Source: Weissella thailandensis (GTDB lineage Bacteria > Bacillota > Bacilli > Lactobacillales > Lactobacillaceae). Taken from it: 64,000 nucleotides of DNA. The translations under genes and the position numbers were made by a program. This document shows, piece by piece, positions 36,719 through 44,449 of the stretch. The stretch lies in NCBI RefSeq assembly GCF_005405465.1, contig NZ_BJEC01000006.1:1-64000 (forward strand). The letters are read 5' to 3'. The notes beneath the pieces are model-generated. The model searched no databases, was not told the origin of the DNA, and was given only the letters and a program-made list of their open reading frames with translations. The first letter of the stretch is position 1. Each line of letters starts with the position of its first letter.

Positions 36719-36747
36719 TTGCATAACATTGGTATAGATGGTATAAT
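36719..36747 (+). promoter_or_regulatory. busAA promoter
   Basis: TTGCAT (36719-36724), 17-bp spacer, perfect TATAAT (36742-36747) with an extended -10 TG at 36739-36740. Start expected near 36754. Confidence 0.75.
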
Positions 36748-36754
36748 TTGACCA

Positions 36755-36791
36755 AAGTGACAACCTTATGTTTAAAATAGAATTGTCACTT
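36755..36791. promoter_or_regulatory. Candidate BusR operator
   Basis: Perfect inverted repeat AAGTGACAA (36755-36763) and TTGTCACTT (36783-36791), arms 19 bp apart. It begins right at the expected busAA transcription start. The split GTGAC...GTCAC layout is the one described for BusR, whose coiled coil spaces two DNA-binding heads. Repression by blocking initiation or escape is inferred. Confidence 0.75.
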
Positions 36792-36835
36792 AGCGAGAGC
36801 AGTATGTCTTTCGAACAAGTAGGAGGAGAAAATAT

Positions 36836-38098
36836 ATGTCAAAGGTAAAAATTGAACACCTGACTAAGATTTTCGGAAAGCGTGTTAAGCCAGCACTACA
36901 GTTGGTTGAACAACATGAATCAAAGACTGAAATCTTAAAGAAGACAGGATCAACTGTTGGTGTATATGACGCTAACTTATCTGTCGAAGAGGGTGAAATC
37001 TTTGTTATCATGGGACTTTCTGGTTCAGGTAAATCAACGTTGATTCGACTATTGAATCGGTTAATTGAACCAACATCAGGTCATATTTATATTGACGACG
37101 AAGATGTTTCGGGACTCAATAAGGAAAAATTGCTTGATGTTCGACGGAAAAAAATGAGCATGGTTTTCCAAAGTTTTGGATTATTTCCACACCGCACTAT
37201 TTTACAAAATACCGAATATGGTCTTGAAGTAAAGGGTGTACCTAAGTCTGAACGACGTGAAAAAGCTGAAAAGGCATTAGATAATGCCGATTTGTTAGCG
37301 TTTAAGGATCAATATCCAAGTCAGTTATCTGGAGGTATGCAACAGCGTGTTGGGTTAGCGCGTGCATTGGCCAATGATCCGGAAATACTACTAATGGATG
37401 AGGCTTTCTCAGCCTTAGATCCATTGATTCGTCGTGATATGCAAGATGAGTTATTAGATTTGCAAGAGCAATACCAAAAGACGATTATTTTTATTTCCCA
37501 CGACTTGAATGAGGCTCTTCGTATTGGTGATCGTATCGCTATTATGAAGGACGGGGAAGTTGTTCAAGTAGGTACTGGAGAAGAAATCGTTACGCAACCT
37601 GCTAACGATTATGTTCGTGCCTTCGTTGAAGACGTTGATCGTTCAAAGGTTTTGACGGCTGAAAACATCATGATCAATCCATTCTTCACTAATATTGAAG
37701 TCGATGGACCTAACGTTGCATTGAAGAAGATGCGTACTGAAGAGGTTTCAGGATTGATTGCTGTTGATCGTCGCCGTCAATTCCAGGGTTACATTACCAG
37801 TGAGGATGCTATCCGAGCACGTACAGAAGGATTAAAGTTAGCAGATGTTGCTAAGCAGATTCCAACTGTTGAGCCAGATATGTTAGTCATGGATATTATG
37901 CCACTGATTTATGACTCACCAACGCCATTGGCTGTTGTTGAAAATGGTCGCTTACGTGGTATCTTAATTCGTGGTCGTGTGCTTGAAGCCTTGGCTGCAA
38001 ATGGGCAATCAGATGAAGCTGAAGCTGTTGAAGCTGAGGTTGAAAAGAAACATGCTGAATCCGAGTCAAAGCAAGTAGACGTAAAGGAGGAAGTATAA
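36836..38098 (+). CDS. busAA: Betaine ABC transporter, ATP-binding subunit
   Basis: ATPase of the OpuA/BusA osmoprotectant importer. Walker [10 protein letters not shown] (60-68), signature LSGGMQQR (164-171), Walker B ILLMDEA (184-190), then a tandem CBS region (~275-395), which in OpuA/BusA senses ionic strength. The C-terminal ~25 residues are Glu/Lys-rich, as in the OpuAA anionic tail. 420 aa. GTAGGAGGAG precedes the ATG. The permease gene starts 1 nt after its stop. Confidence 0.95.
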   Translation: MSKVKIEHLTKIFGKRVKPALQLVEQHESKTEILKKTGSTVGVYDANLSVEEGEIFVIMGLSGSGKSTLIRLLNRLIEPTSGHIYIDDEDVSGLNKEKLLDVRRKKMSMVFQSFGLFPHRTILQNTEYGLEVKGVPKSERREKAEKALDNADLLAFKDQYPSQLSGGMQQRVGLARALANDPEILLMDEAFSALDPLIRRDMQDELLDLQEQYQKTIIFISHDLNEALRIGDRIAIMKDGEVVQVGTGEEIVTQPANDYVRAFVEDVDRSKVLTAENIMINPFFTNIEVDGPNVALKKMRTEEVSGLIAVDRRRQFQGYITSEDAIRARTEGLKLADVAKQIPTVEPDMLVMDIMPLIYDSPTPLAVVENGRLRGILIRGRVLEALAANGQSDEAEAVEAEVEKKHAESESKQVDVKEEV

Positions 38099-38099
38099 A

Positions 38100-39833
38100 A
38101 TGTTTGTTCTAGCAGATTTATTTCCTAAGTTGCCTTTAGGTCCTTGGGTTGACTCAGGAATTGATTGGCTAACGGATCATTTGAGTGGTCTGTTCGATGC
38201 TATTCAAAGCGGTGGAAATGTTGTGATGGATACAATGACGGGTGCGCTATCAGCGATTCCAGTTTGGCTATTCATTATTGGTGTGACAATCTTTTCAATC
38301 TTGATGTTTGGTAAGAAGTGGGGAGTGCCATTCTTTACATTCATCGGTTTGTTGATTGTTGAAAATCAAGGTCTCTGGTCAGACTTGATGAGTACGTTTA
38401 CCTTGGTTATTATTTCTAGTTTGATATCAGTTATTATTGGTGTCCCACTTGGAATTTGGATGGCTAAGAATGAAACGGTTAATAAAATCATTCAGCCAAT
38501 CTTAGACTTTATGCAAACAATGCCCGCCTTTGTTTATTTGATTCCGGCGGTTGCATTCTTTGGTATCGGAGTTGTTCCTGGTGTATTTGCGTCAGTTATC
38601 TTCGCATTGCCACCAACAGTTCGTATGTCAAACTTGGGTATCCGTCAAGTACCTAATGACTTAGTTGAAGCAGCTGATTCATTTGGATCAACTGGAAAGC
38701 AAAAGTTATTTAAGGTCGAGTTACCACTTGCGCAAGGAACTATCTTCTCTGGAATTAACCAAACGTTGATGCTAGCACTTTCAATGGTTGTTATCGCATC
38801 AATGATCGGTGCGCCAGGACTAGGACGTGGTGTCCTATCAGCCGTACAAAATGCTGATATTGGTAAAGGATTTGTTAATGGATTCTCATTAGTTGTTTTG
38901 GCAATTATTATTGATCGCTTTACACAAAAACTTAACCGTACACCTGCAGATAAGGCGGCAGCGGAACCAGCTAAGCATCACTGGAAGGGTTGGACAGCCC
39001 TTGCTGTAGTGGTCGCTATGATTGGTGGTGGTGTGGTTACATCATTAACTTCTGGTAGTTCACAGAAGGAATCAATCAAGTTGGTTTATGTGCAATGGGA
39101 CTCAGAGGTTGCATCAAGCAATGTTTTGGCCCAAGCAATGCGTCAACATGGTTATGAAGTTGATTTAACACCACTTGATAATTCAATCATGTGGCAATCA
39201 GTTGCTAATGGTCAGGCAGACGCATCTGTATCTGCTTGGTTACCAACAACTCACGGTGCGCAATATAAGAAATATAAGGATGACCTTGATATAGCTGGTA
39301 CTAACTTGAAAGGTGCTAAAACTGGTTTAGTTGTACCAAAGTATATGGATGTTGATTCAATTGCTGATTTGCAAGATCAAGCCGGTAAGAAGGTTACAGC
39401 CATTGAGCCAGGTGCTGGTGTTACTAAGGGTGCTGAAAAAGCCCTTAAGGATTACGGCATCGGTGATCAAGGTTGGCAAGTTACTCCTTCATCATCTGGT
39501 GCGATGACTGTTGCCTTAGGTAAAGCAATTAAAGCAAAGCAAGATATTGTTGTTACTGGATGGGAACCACACTGGATGTTCCAAAAGTATGATTTGAAGT
39601 ACTTGAAGGATCCAAAGCAATCATTTGGTAGTACCGAATCATTAAAGACGATGACTCGTAAAGATTTGAAGCAGGACAAGCCTGATGCATACAAGGTTCT
39701 AAAGAACTTTAAGTGGACCAAGGAAGACATGGGTGAAGTTATGCTTGATATCGAAGATGGTAAGTCAGCCAAGAAGGCTGCAAACACTTGGATTAAGAAT
39801 AACCAATCAAAGGTTGATGCTTGGTTCAAGTAA
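38100..39833 (+). CDS. busAB: Betaine ABC transporter, fused permease and substrate-binding subunit
   Basis: Fusion protein typical of lactic acid bacteria (OpuABC/BusAB). The membrane part (~1-290) carries the transport domain with the EAA-like loop ADSFGSTGKQKLFKVELPL (~195-213). A further helix (~299-318) leads to an extracellular OpuAC-type binding domain (~325-577: KLVYVQWDSEVASSNVL; VAWLPT-type SAWLPTTHG; TGWEPHWMF). The two tryptophan motifs WLPT and GWEPHW are consistent with the aromatic box for quaternary amines. AAGGAGGAAG precedes the ATG. Followed 17 nt later by a small membrane ORF. Confidence 0.95.
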   Translation: MFVLADLFPKLPLGPWVDSGIDWLTDHLSGLFDAIQSGGNVVMDTMTGALSAIPVWLFIIGVTIFSILMFGKKWGVPFFTFIGLLIVENQGLWSDLMSTFTLVIISSLISVIIGVPLGIWMAKNETVNKIIQPILDFMQTMPAFVYLIPAVAFFGIGVVPGVFASVIFALPPTVRMSNLGIRQVPNDLVEAADSFGSTGKQKLFKVELPLAQGTIFSGINQTLMLALSMVVIASMIGAPGLGRGVLSAVQNADIGKGFVNGFSLVVLAIIIDRFTQKLNRTPADKAAAEPAKHHWKGWTALAVVVAMIGGGVVTSLTSGSSQKESIKLVYVQWDSEVASSNVLAQAMRQHGYEVDLTPLDNSIMWQSVANGQADASVSAWLPTTHGAQYKKYKDDLDIAGTNLKGAKTGLVVPKYMDVDSIADLQDQAGKKVTAIEPGAGVTKGAEKALKDYGIGDQGWQVTPSSSGAMTVALGKAIKAKQDIVVTGWEPHWMFQKYDLKYLKDPKQSFGSTESLKTMTRKDLKQDKPDAYKVLKNFKWTKEDMGEVMLDIEDGKSAKKAANTWIKNNQSKVDAWFK

Positions 39834-39850
39834 GGGAGAAAATATAGTAT

Positions 39851-40021
39851 ATGTTGACCGAACAAATTGAAGATGCCTGTATTTATTTCATAGTCATCGT
39901 ATTAGCGCTTGTTGTTAGTGTGACGATTATGGCAGACAAATCGTTATTTGCTCAAATCATGCTGATGCTAGGTACAATTACTAGTACAGTAATGTTAGTA
40001 AAGCAGTGGCGAAACAATTGA
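39851..40021 (+). CDS. Small two-helix membrane protein downstream of busAB
   Basis: 56-codon ORF, ATG 39851 to TGA 40021, not recognised as a known family. Two hydrophobic stretches are visible: ~10-27 (CIYFIVIVLALVVSVTIM) and ~33-50 (FAQIMLMLGTITSTVMLV). They are joined by the short polar turn ADKS. The N terminus is acidic and the tail basic (KQWRNN), which predicts a hairpin with both ends in the cytoplasm. GGGAGA lies 12 nt upstream, a rather long spacing. It starts 17 nt after busAB and ends 9 nt before the operon terminator, so it is probably co-transcribed. A role with the transporter is inference. Confidence 0.6.
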   Translation: MLTEQIEDACIYFIVIVLALVVSVTIMADKSLFAQIMLMLGTITSTVMLVKQWRNN

Positions 40022-40030
40022 TGAGGTTGT

Positions 40031-40088
40031 AACCATGGTGACTTATAGTCACCATGGTTTTTTTATGGTCACCATGGTTTTTTTATGG
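40031..40088 (+). terminator. Terminator of the bus operon with a duplicated 20-bp unit
   Basis: Perfect 12-bp arms AACCATGGTGAC (40031-40042) and GTCACCATGGTT (40049-40060), 6-nt loop, then TTTTT. The 20-bp stretch at 40049-40068, right arm plus T-run, is repeated exactly at 40069-40088. Confidence 0.88.
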
Positions 40089-40106
40089 TCTAAATTTGAA
40101 TTTTCA

Positions 40107-40134
40107 TTGACTTTATTGTGAAATAAGTTACAAT
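40107..40134 (+). promoter_or_regulatory. nox promoter
   Basis: TTGACT (40107-40112), 16-bp spacer, TACAAT (40129-40134). The leader to the ATG would be ~140 nt. Confidence 0.6.
40116..40133 (+). promoter_or_regulatory. Rex-like operator in the nox promoter
   Basis: TTGTGAAATAAGTTACAA matches the Rex consensus TTGTGAANNNNTTCACAA at 12 of 14 defined positions. It fills the spacer and overlaps the -10 hexamer. A second ATTGTGAAA half-site lies 24 bp downstream (40139). Rex represses NADH-oxidising genes until NADH rises (family knowledge); no rex gene is in the window. Confidence 0.5.
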
Positions 40135-40280
40135 ATTAATTGTGAAACACGTAACTAATAGCTACCGTTAGATGGTGTATTTAGATCATGAATATTAATT
40201 TAACAGTGTTTTTAATTTGTGAATAGAATGTTTTTTGTAATTAGCGAGTGTCTGATGAGAGGAATTTTGGTGAAGTTATG

Positions 40281-41624
40281 ATGAAAGTTGCAATTATTGG
40301 TAGTACACATGCAGGTACTTTTTCAGCGATTCAAGTTAAACAGCAACATCCAGATGCCGAGATAACGGTATTCGAGCAACATACAACTGTCTCATTTTTG
40401 TCATGTGGTATCGCCCTGTGGTTGGGTGACCATGTTTCTGACGAACAACGTATGTTCTATGAAACACCAGCGACGATGACAGAAAAAGGTATCATTATGA
40501 AGATGCAGCATGAAGTGGTTGCCGTGAACTTAGCTGAAAAATCCGTGCAGGCTAAAGACTTATTGACTGGGAAAATCTCTTCGGAAATATTTGACAAAAT
40601 TGTTATCACGACTGGATCAAAACCGCTAATTCCTAAGATTAGTGGCATCGACAGTGACCGTATCTATATGGTTAAGTCATGGGAAGATGCTCAGAAAATA
40701 AAAGCTGTGGCTAGTGATGTAAAACGTGTGGTTGTGATTGGTGCTGGCTATATTGGTGCTGAAATTGCCGAGCAGTTTTCGGTGACAGACAAAAAGGTGA
40801 CTTTAGTTGATGGCTTTGACCGTGTATTGCCGAAAAACTTTAGCCCAGTCATTTCAAACCGTTTGGCGCAATCATTTCAAGAACATGGTGTGAAGCTGGC
40901 TCTAAATCAGATGGTGACCTCATTCGAGGATTTGCCTGATGGCGGCATTCGGGTCAATACGGATAAAGGTAGTTATGAAGCTGATATTGCTGTCTTAGGG
41001 ATTGGCTTTTTGCCTAATACGCAGTTGTTTGCCGGGCAGATTGATATGCTTGATAACGGGGCTATTATTACTAACAAATACATGGAAACCAGCATGCCTG
41101 ATGTTTATGCTGCTGGAGATGCAACGACGGTTTATTATAATCCAACACACGAATATGATTATTTACCACTAGCTACAAATGCGATTCGCCAAGGCATGTT
41201 AGTTGGTAAGAATATTGATGGTCATCATTTACCTTATAGTGGTACTCAGGGTACGTCAGCCGTTGAATTATATGGATTTGCCATGTCAGCAACTGGTTTG
41301 AATAAGGCAACTGCAGAACAACATGGTTTAGAAGTGGAGGAAACAATCTACGAAGAGAATTATCGGCCTGAATTTATGCTATCAACAACACCAGTATTAT
41401 CAACCTTAACTTGGGAAAAGGAAACACGGCGTATCGTTGGTGCAGCGTTTATGTCAAAACATGATATTTCTCAAGCTGCTAACGTTGTTTCTTTGGCAAT
41501 TCAAAATAATATGACGATTGATGATTTGGCAATGGCTGACTTCTTTTTCCAACCTAATTTTACACAACCGATAAATTTTGTTGGTGCAACAGCTTTGCAA
41601 GCCGTTAATGATAGTGATGATTAG
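40281..41624 (+). CDS. nox: NADH oxidase (water-forming), FAD-dependent
   Basis: Flavoprotein of the NADH oxidase/peroxidase/CoA-disulfide reductase family, which regenerates NAD+ by reducing O2 to water. MKVAIIGSTHAGTFSA binds FAD; the redox-active cysteine is C42 in SFLSCGIALWLG, exactly the position known from enterococcal Nox/Npx. VVVIGAGYIGAEIAE binds NADH and YAAGDATTV (~280) the flavin. 447 aa. The frame is open from 40248; ATG 40281 is chosen because it gives the canonical N terminus and Cys42. CoA-disulfide reductase is the main alternative. Confidence 0.88.
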   Translation: MKVAIIGSTHAGTFSAIQVKQQHPDAEITVFEQHTTVSFLSCGIALWLGDHVSDEQRMFYETPATMTEKGIIMKMQHEVVAVNLAEKSVQAKDLLTGKISSEIFDKIVITTGSKPLIPKISGIDSDRIYMVKSWEDAQKIKAVASDVKRVVVIGAGYIGAEIAEQFSVTDKKVTLVDGFDRVLPKNFSPVISNRLAQSFQEHGVKLALNQMVTSFEDLPDGGIRVNTDKGSYEADIAVLGIGFLPNTQLFAGQIDMLDNGAIITNKYMETSMPDVYAAGDATTVYYNPTHEYDYLPLATNAIRQGMLVGKNIDGHHLPYSGTQGTSAVELYGFAMSATGLNKATAEQHGLEVEETIYEENYRPEFMLSTTPVLSTLTWEKETRRIVGAAFMSKHDISQAANVVSLAIQNNMTIDDLAMADFFFQPNFTQPINFVGATALQAVNDSDD

Positions 41625-41643
41625 CATAAGATTTATAAAACTA

Positions 41644-41672
41644 TTGACTTAAAAATTAGAATCATCTAATAT
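41644..41672 (+). promoter_or_regulatory. Promoter of the T-box metQ-msrA operon
   Basis: TTGACT (41644-41649), 17-bp spacer, TAATAT (41667-41672). Start near 41679, just ahead of the T-box leader. Confidence 0.65.
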
Positions 41673-41699
41673 ATATTTCATACGTAAAACATTTTTAAA

Positions 41700-41987
41700 C
41701 AAGTTGATCAGGAAAGTACATGATAATGCGATGTATAGAGAGCTGCAGTTAGCTGAAAAGCAGTCTGAGGAATATGATGGAAAATGGCCTGTGATTGGGT
41801 ATTATAAATGGCAAGTTCATGAATAGTACACGGGATGGTCTTCGTTATTAGACACACGTATAAGCAATGCATCATTTCGCACCCTGCTTGCACGTTCAGA
41901 GTTTTTATTGAGTAATCATTAGAAAAAATTAGAATGGTAACACGAGTCGTCGTTTCTAGGTTTAGGTCCTAGGAACGACTTTTTTTA
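41700..41987 (+). promoter_or_regulatory. T-box riboswitch, probably methionine-specific
   Basis: A ~300-nt leader without a gene. Stem I elements: GGAAAGTACATGA (~41711), AGAGAGCTGC and a CTGC/GCAG hairpin. The specifier region GAATATGATGG (~41775) offers ATG (Met) followed by A. The T-box AGAATGGTAACACGAG (41931-41946) keeps the TGGTA core that pairs with the tRNA 3' end; it matches 10 of 14 consensus positions. The terminator has GTCGTTTCTAGG (41949-41960) / CCTAGGAACGAC (41968-41979) and a T-run. Uncharged tRNA-Met should favour read-through into metQ-msrA. Specifier assignment is by eye. Confidence 0.8.
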
Positions 41988-41998
41988 TGGAGGAAAGT

Positions 41999-42844
41999 AT
42001 GAATAAAAGAAAAATACGGCTTGTATCAACAATTATAGGTGCATTAAGTGTATCTGTGTTGGTGACGAATACAGCTGATCAAGAAGTCTCAGCAAATAGT
42101 AAGGCTAAGACTGTCACAGCTGGGCTTGTGGGGGATTCTGATCGACAACTCTGGGAGTATGTTAAAAAAGATGCGGCCAAGAAGTATAATATTAATGTCA
42201 AATTAAAGGTATTTACTGACTATGTAAAGCCTAATCAAGCCCTGGTAGATAAATCAATTGATTTAAATGCCATGCAAACAATTGATTATTTTAAAGAACA
42301 GAATAAACACTTAGGTAAAAAATTGGTGCCAATTGGTAAGACTTATGTGACACCAATTAGGATTTATTCCGAAAAATACAAAAACTTAGAAGATTTACCT
42401 AAAAATGCAACCATTATTGTGCCAAATGATGGTTCTAACGAAAAAAGAGCACTAGATGTTCTAGAGTCAGTAAAATTGATCAAATACAATCATGATAAGA
42501 AAGTCCCTGGTGTTAAGGACATTACCACCAATAAGAAGAATTTTAAGGTAAAAGAAGTGAATTCTGAACAAACAGCATCAGCATTAAAGGGGGTCGATGC
42601 TGGAGTAGTCAATACGAATTATGCATTGGATGCAAAGTTAGATATTGATAAAGCGTTGTATACAGAACCAGTTAATGAGGCAAACAAGGGTTATATCAAT
42701 ATTATTGTCTCACGAAAAGATAAACAGAATAAAAAGATATATCGTCAAGTTGTAAAAACTTATCAAACAGATAAGACGAAAGCACATATGAAAGATTTAT
42801 ATGGTTCGGCTGAAAAGGCAGCTTGGGATATTAAACTTAAATAA
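41999..42844 (+). CDS. metQ: MetQ/NlpA-family substrate-binding protein, no lipobox
   Basis: Extracellular binding protein for methionine uptake, judged by NlpA-type blocks: YVKPNQALVDKSIDLNAMQT, YFKEQNKHLGKKL, IIVPNDGSNEKRALDVL and GVVNTNYAL. The N terminus (1-~32) is a signal peptide, but it contains no cysteine, so the usual lipid anchor is missing. 281 aa. GGAGGAAAGT precedes ATG 41999; the frame opens at 41987 inside the terminator T-run. No metN or metI lies nearby. Controlled by the upstream T-box; msrA follows after 12 nt. Confidence 0.85.
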   Translation: MNKRKIRLVSTIIGALSVSVLVTNTADQEVSANSKAKTVTAGLVGDSDRQLWEYVKKDAAKKYNINVKLKVFTDYVKPNQALVDKSIDLNAMQTIDYFKEQNKHLGKKLVPIGKTYVTPIRIYSEKYKNLEDLPKNATIIVPNDGSNEKRALDVLESVKLIKYNHDKKVPGVKDITTNKKNFKVKEVNSEQTASALKGVDAGVVNTNYALDAKLDIDKALYTEPVNEANKGYINIIVSRKDKQNKKIYRQVVKTYQTDKTKAHMKDLYGSAEKAAWDIKLK

Positions 42845-42856
42845 GGAGATATAGTT

Positions 42857-43387
42857 ATGGCTAAAGAGACAGCAATTTTTGCAGGGGGATGTTTTTGGTT
42901 CATGGTTGAACCATTCGAAACGCTTCCGGGTATTTCAAAAGTTCGTTCAGGATACACAGGTGGATTTGTAGATAATCCAACTTACGAACAAGTAAAGGCC
43001 CATAAAACGGGGCACACTGAAGCGGTTAAAGTGTGGTTTGATAATGACGTCGTGACTTATAAAAATCTTGTTGATTTATATTGGCAAACAGCTGACCCCA
43101 CAGATGCTATGGGTCAATTTCAAGATCGTGGTGATAATTACCGGCCAGTTATTTTTGTAAATTCTGAAGAGCAAGCAAAGATTGCTGAGCAATCTAAAGA
43201 AGCTTTGGCAGCATCAAGTATTTTTGGAGATGATCCGATTGTCACGAAAATTGAAAAATCTGGTGTTTTCTGGGATGCTGAAGATGAGCATCAACAGTTT
43301 TATAAAAAACATGTTGAGACTTATGCAGAAGAAAAGCAGGCACGTGATGCCTATAAAGCAGAGTATTGGGGGATTAATAAAAAATAA
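42857..43387 (+). CDS. msrA: Peptide-methionine (S)-S-oxide reductase
   Basis: Repairs methionine S-sulfoxide in proteins and free amino acid. The active site [12 protein letters not shown] holds C12; [15 protein letters not shown] and [10 protein letters not shown] are further family blocks. C12 is the only cysteine, so recycling must use a one-cysteine route or an external thiol. 176 aa. AAGGAGATATAG precedes the ATG. Position 12 nt after metQ places it under the same methionine-responsive T-box. Confidence 0.94.
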   Translation: MAKETAIFAGGCFWFMVEPFETLPGISKVRSGYTGGFVDNPTYEQVKAHKTGHTEAVKVWFDNDVVTYKNLVDLYWQTADPTDAMGQFQDRGDNYRPVIFVNSEEQAKIAEQSKEALAASSIFGDDPIVTKIEKSGVFWDAEDEHQQFYKKHVETYAEEKQARDAYKAEYWGINKK

Positions 43388-43460
43388 GAGTGCCATAGGA
43401 AAAATTTGATTAACTCGTTATACTAATAGTTAACGATTATATGAAGGGATGACTGTCAAA

Positions 43461-44402
43461 ATGGCATATAGTTTTTTGGTTAACCCAATTGCTGGTAATG
43501 GCGTTGCGAAACAGAAATGGCAAAAATTGCAAAGATATCTAAATGAACAATCAATTGCTTACCGTGTGTTTTATTCTGATGGTCCAGGAGGTATTGAAAA
43601 TAAACTGTTTCAAAGTACCCTTGATCAAGCACCAGTGATTGTTATTGGTGGCGATGGGACACTTCATGAAGCGTTGAATGGTTTGCTAAAAAATAAGGCA
43701 CTAAACCGAACTAGGCCGATTGCCTATATTTCGGCTGGATCTGGTAACGATTTTGCTAGAAGCCATCAATTATCAGATTATCCAATTCAAGCGTTTAAAC
43801 GAATTAACCATCAGATAGAGCAAAATTACGTCACATTATTAGATATTGGCAAATGTCTTGATGAACAAACTAGTGAGATATCCTATTTTGTCAACAATCT
43901 TGGTATTGGTATCGATGCTACGACCGTTGCCTTTGCTAATCAGTCAAAAATTAAGCAGTGGTTGAATCGATACCATCTAGGTGGATTCAGTTATTTTTTA
44001 GCTATTTTTCAAAGCTTGCAGCAACAAGATGCTTTTGATGCTGAAGTGGTATTACAAGATCAAAAGGAAAGTTATTGCACTAATAATGCCTTTTTAATAA
44101 CAGTGTCGAATCAACCTTATTTTGGCGGGGGAATTAAAATATTGCCTGATGCTAGTTCAGTTGATGGTCTCTTTGATATTGTTTTGGTGGATCGTCCGAA
44201 AAGCTTAGGCCGTTTAATTTGGTTAATTGGTGCCTTGTTAAGAGGTAACCATTATCGATATTCGGAGGTACATCATTTGAAGTCAGCGCGGATTGGATTG
44301 AGATCCGAGATAAAAGAATATAGTCATTTAGATGGCGAGGTCATTCCTGCTAGAAAAAATGTCCTACAACTAAGCACTATAAAATATCCTTTCTATATAT
44401 AA
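43461..44402 (+). CDS. Diacylglycerol kinase-like lipid kinase (YegS/DgkB family)
   Basis: Soluble lipid kinase with a DAGK catalytic domain: FLVNPIAGNGVAKQKW (~4-19), VIGGDGTLHEALNG (~61-74), YISAGSGNDFAR (~90) and the C-terminal LDGEVI. DgkB recycles diacylglycerol from lipoteichoic acid synthesis into phosphatidic acid; this member could be DgkB or a related kinase. 313 aa from ATG 43461. The upstream ATG 43449 directly abuts GAAGGG and is unlikely to be used. Ends at a strong shared terminator. Confidence 0.85.
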   Translation: MAYSFLVNPIAGNGVAKQKWQKLQRYLNEQSIAYRVFYSDGPGGIENKLFQSTLDQAPVIVIGGDGTLHEALNGLLKNKALNRTRPIAYISAGSGNDFARSHQLSDYPIQAFKRINHQIEQNYVTLLDIGKCLDEQTSEISYFVNNLGIGIDATTVAFANQSKIKQWLNRYHLGGFSYFLAIFQSLQQQDAFDAEVVLQDQKESYCTNNAFLITVSNQPYFGGGIKILPDASSVDGLFDIVLVDRPKSLGRLIWLIGALLRGNHYRYSEVHHLKSARIGLRSEIKEYSHLDGEVIPARKNVLQLSTIKYPFYI

Positions 44403-44446
44403 AAAATAAGGCGCCACCTAAGATCAGGTGGCGCCTTATTTTTTAT
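44401..44446. terminator. Bidirectional terminator between lipid kinase and rnjA
   Basis: Perfect 19-bp arms at 44401-44419 and 44425-44443, GC core AAGGCGCCACCT/AGGTGGCGCCTT, flanked by A- and T-runs; 5-nt loop. It serves both convergent genes. Confidence 0.92.
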
Positions 44447-44449
44447 ATT

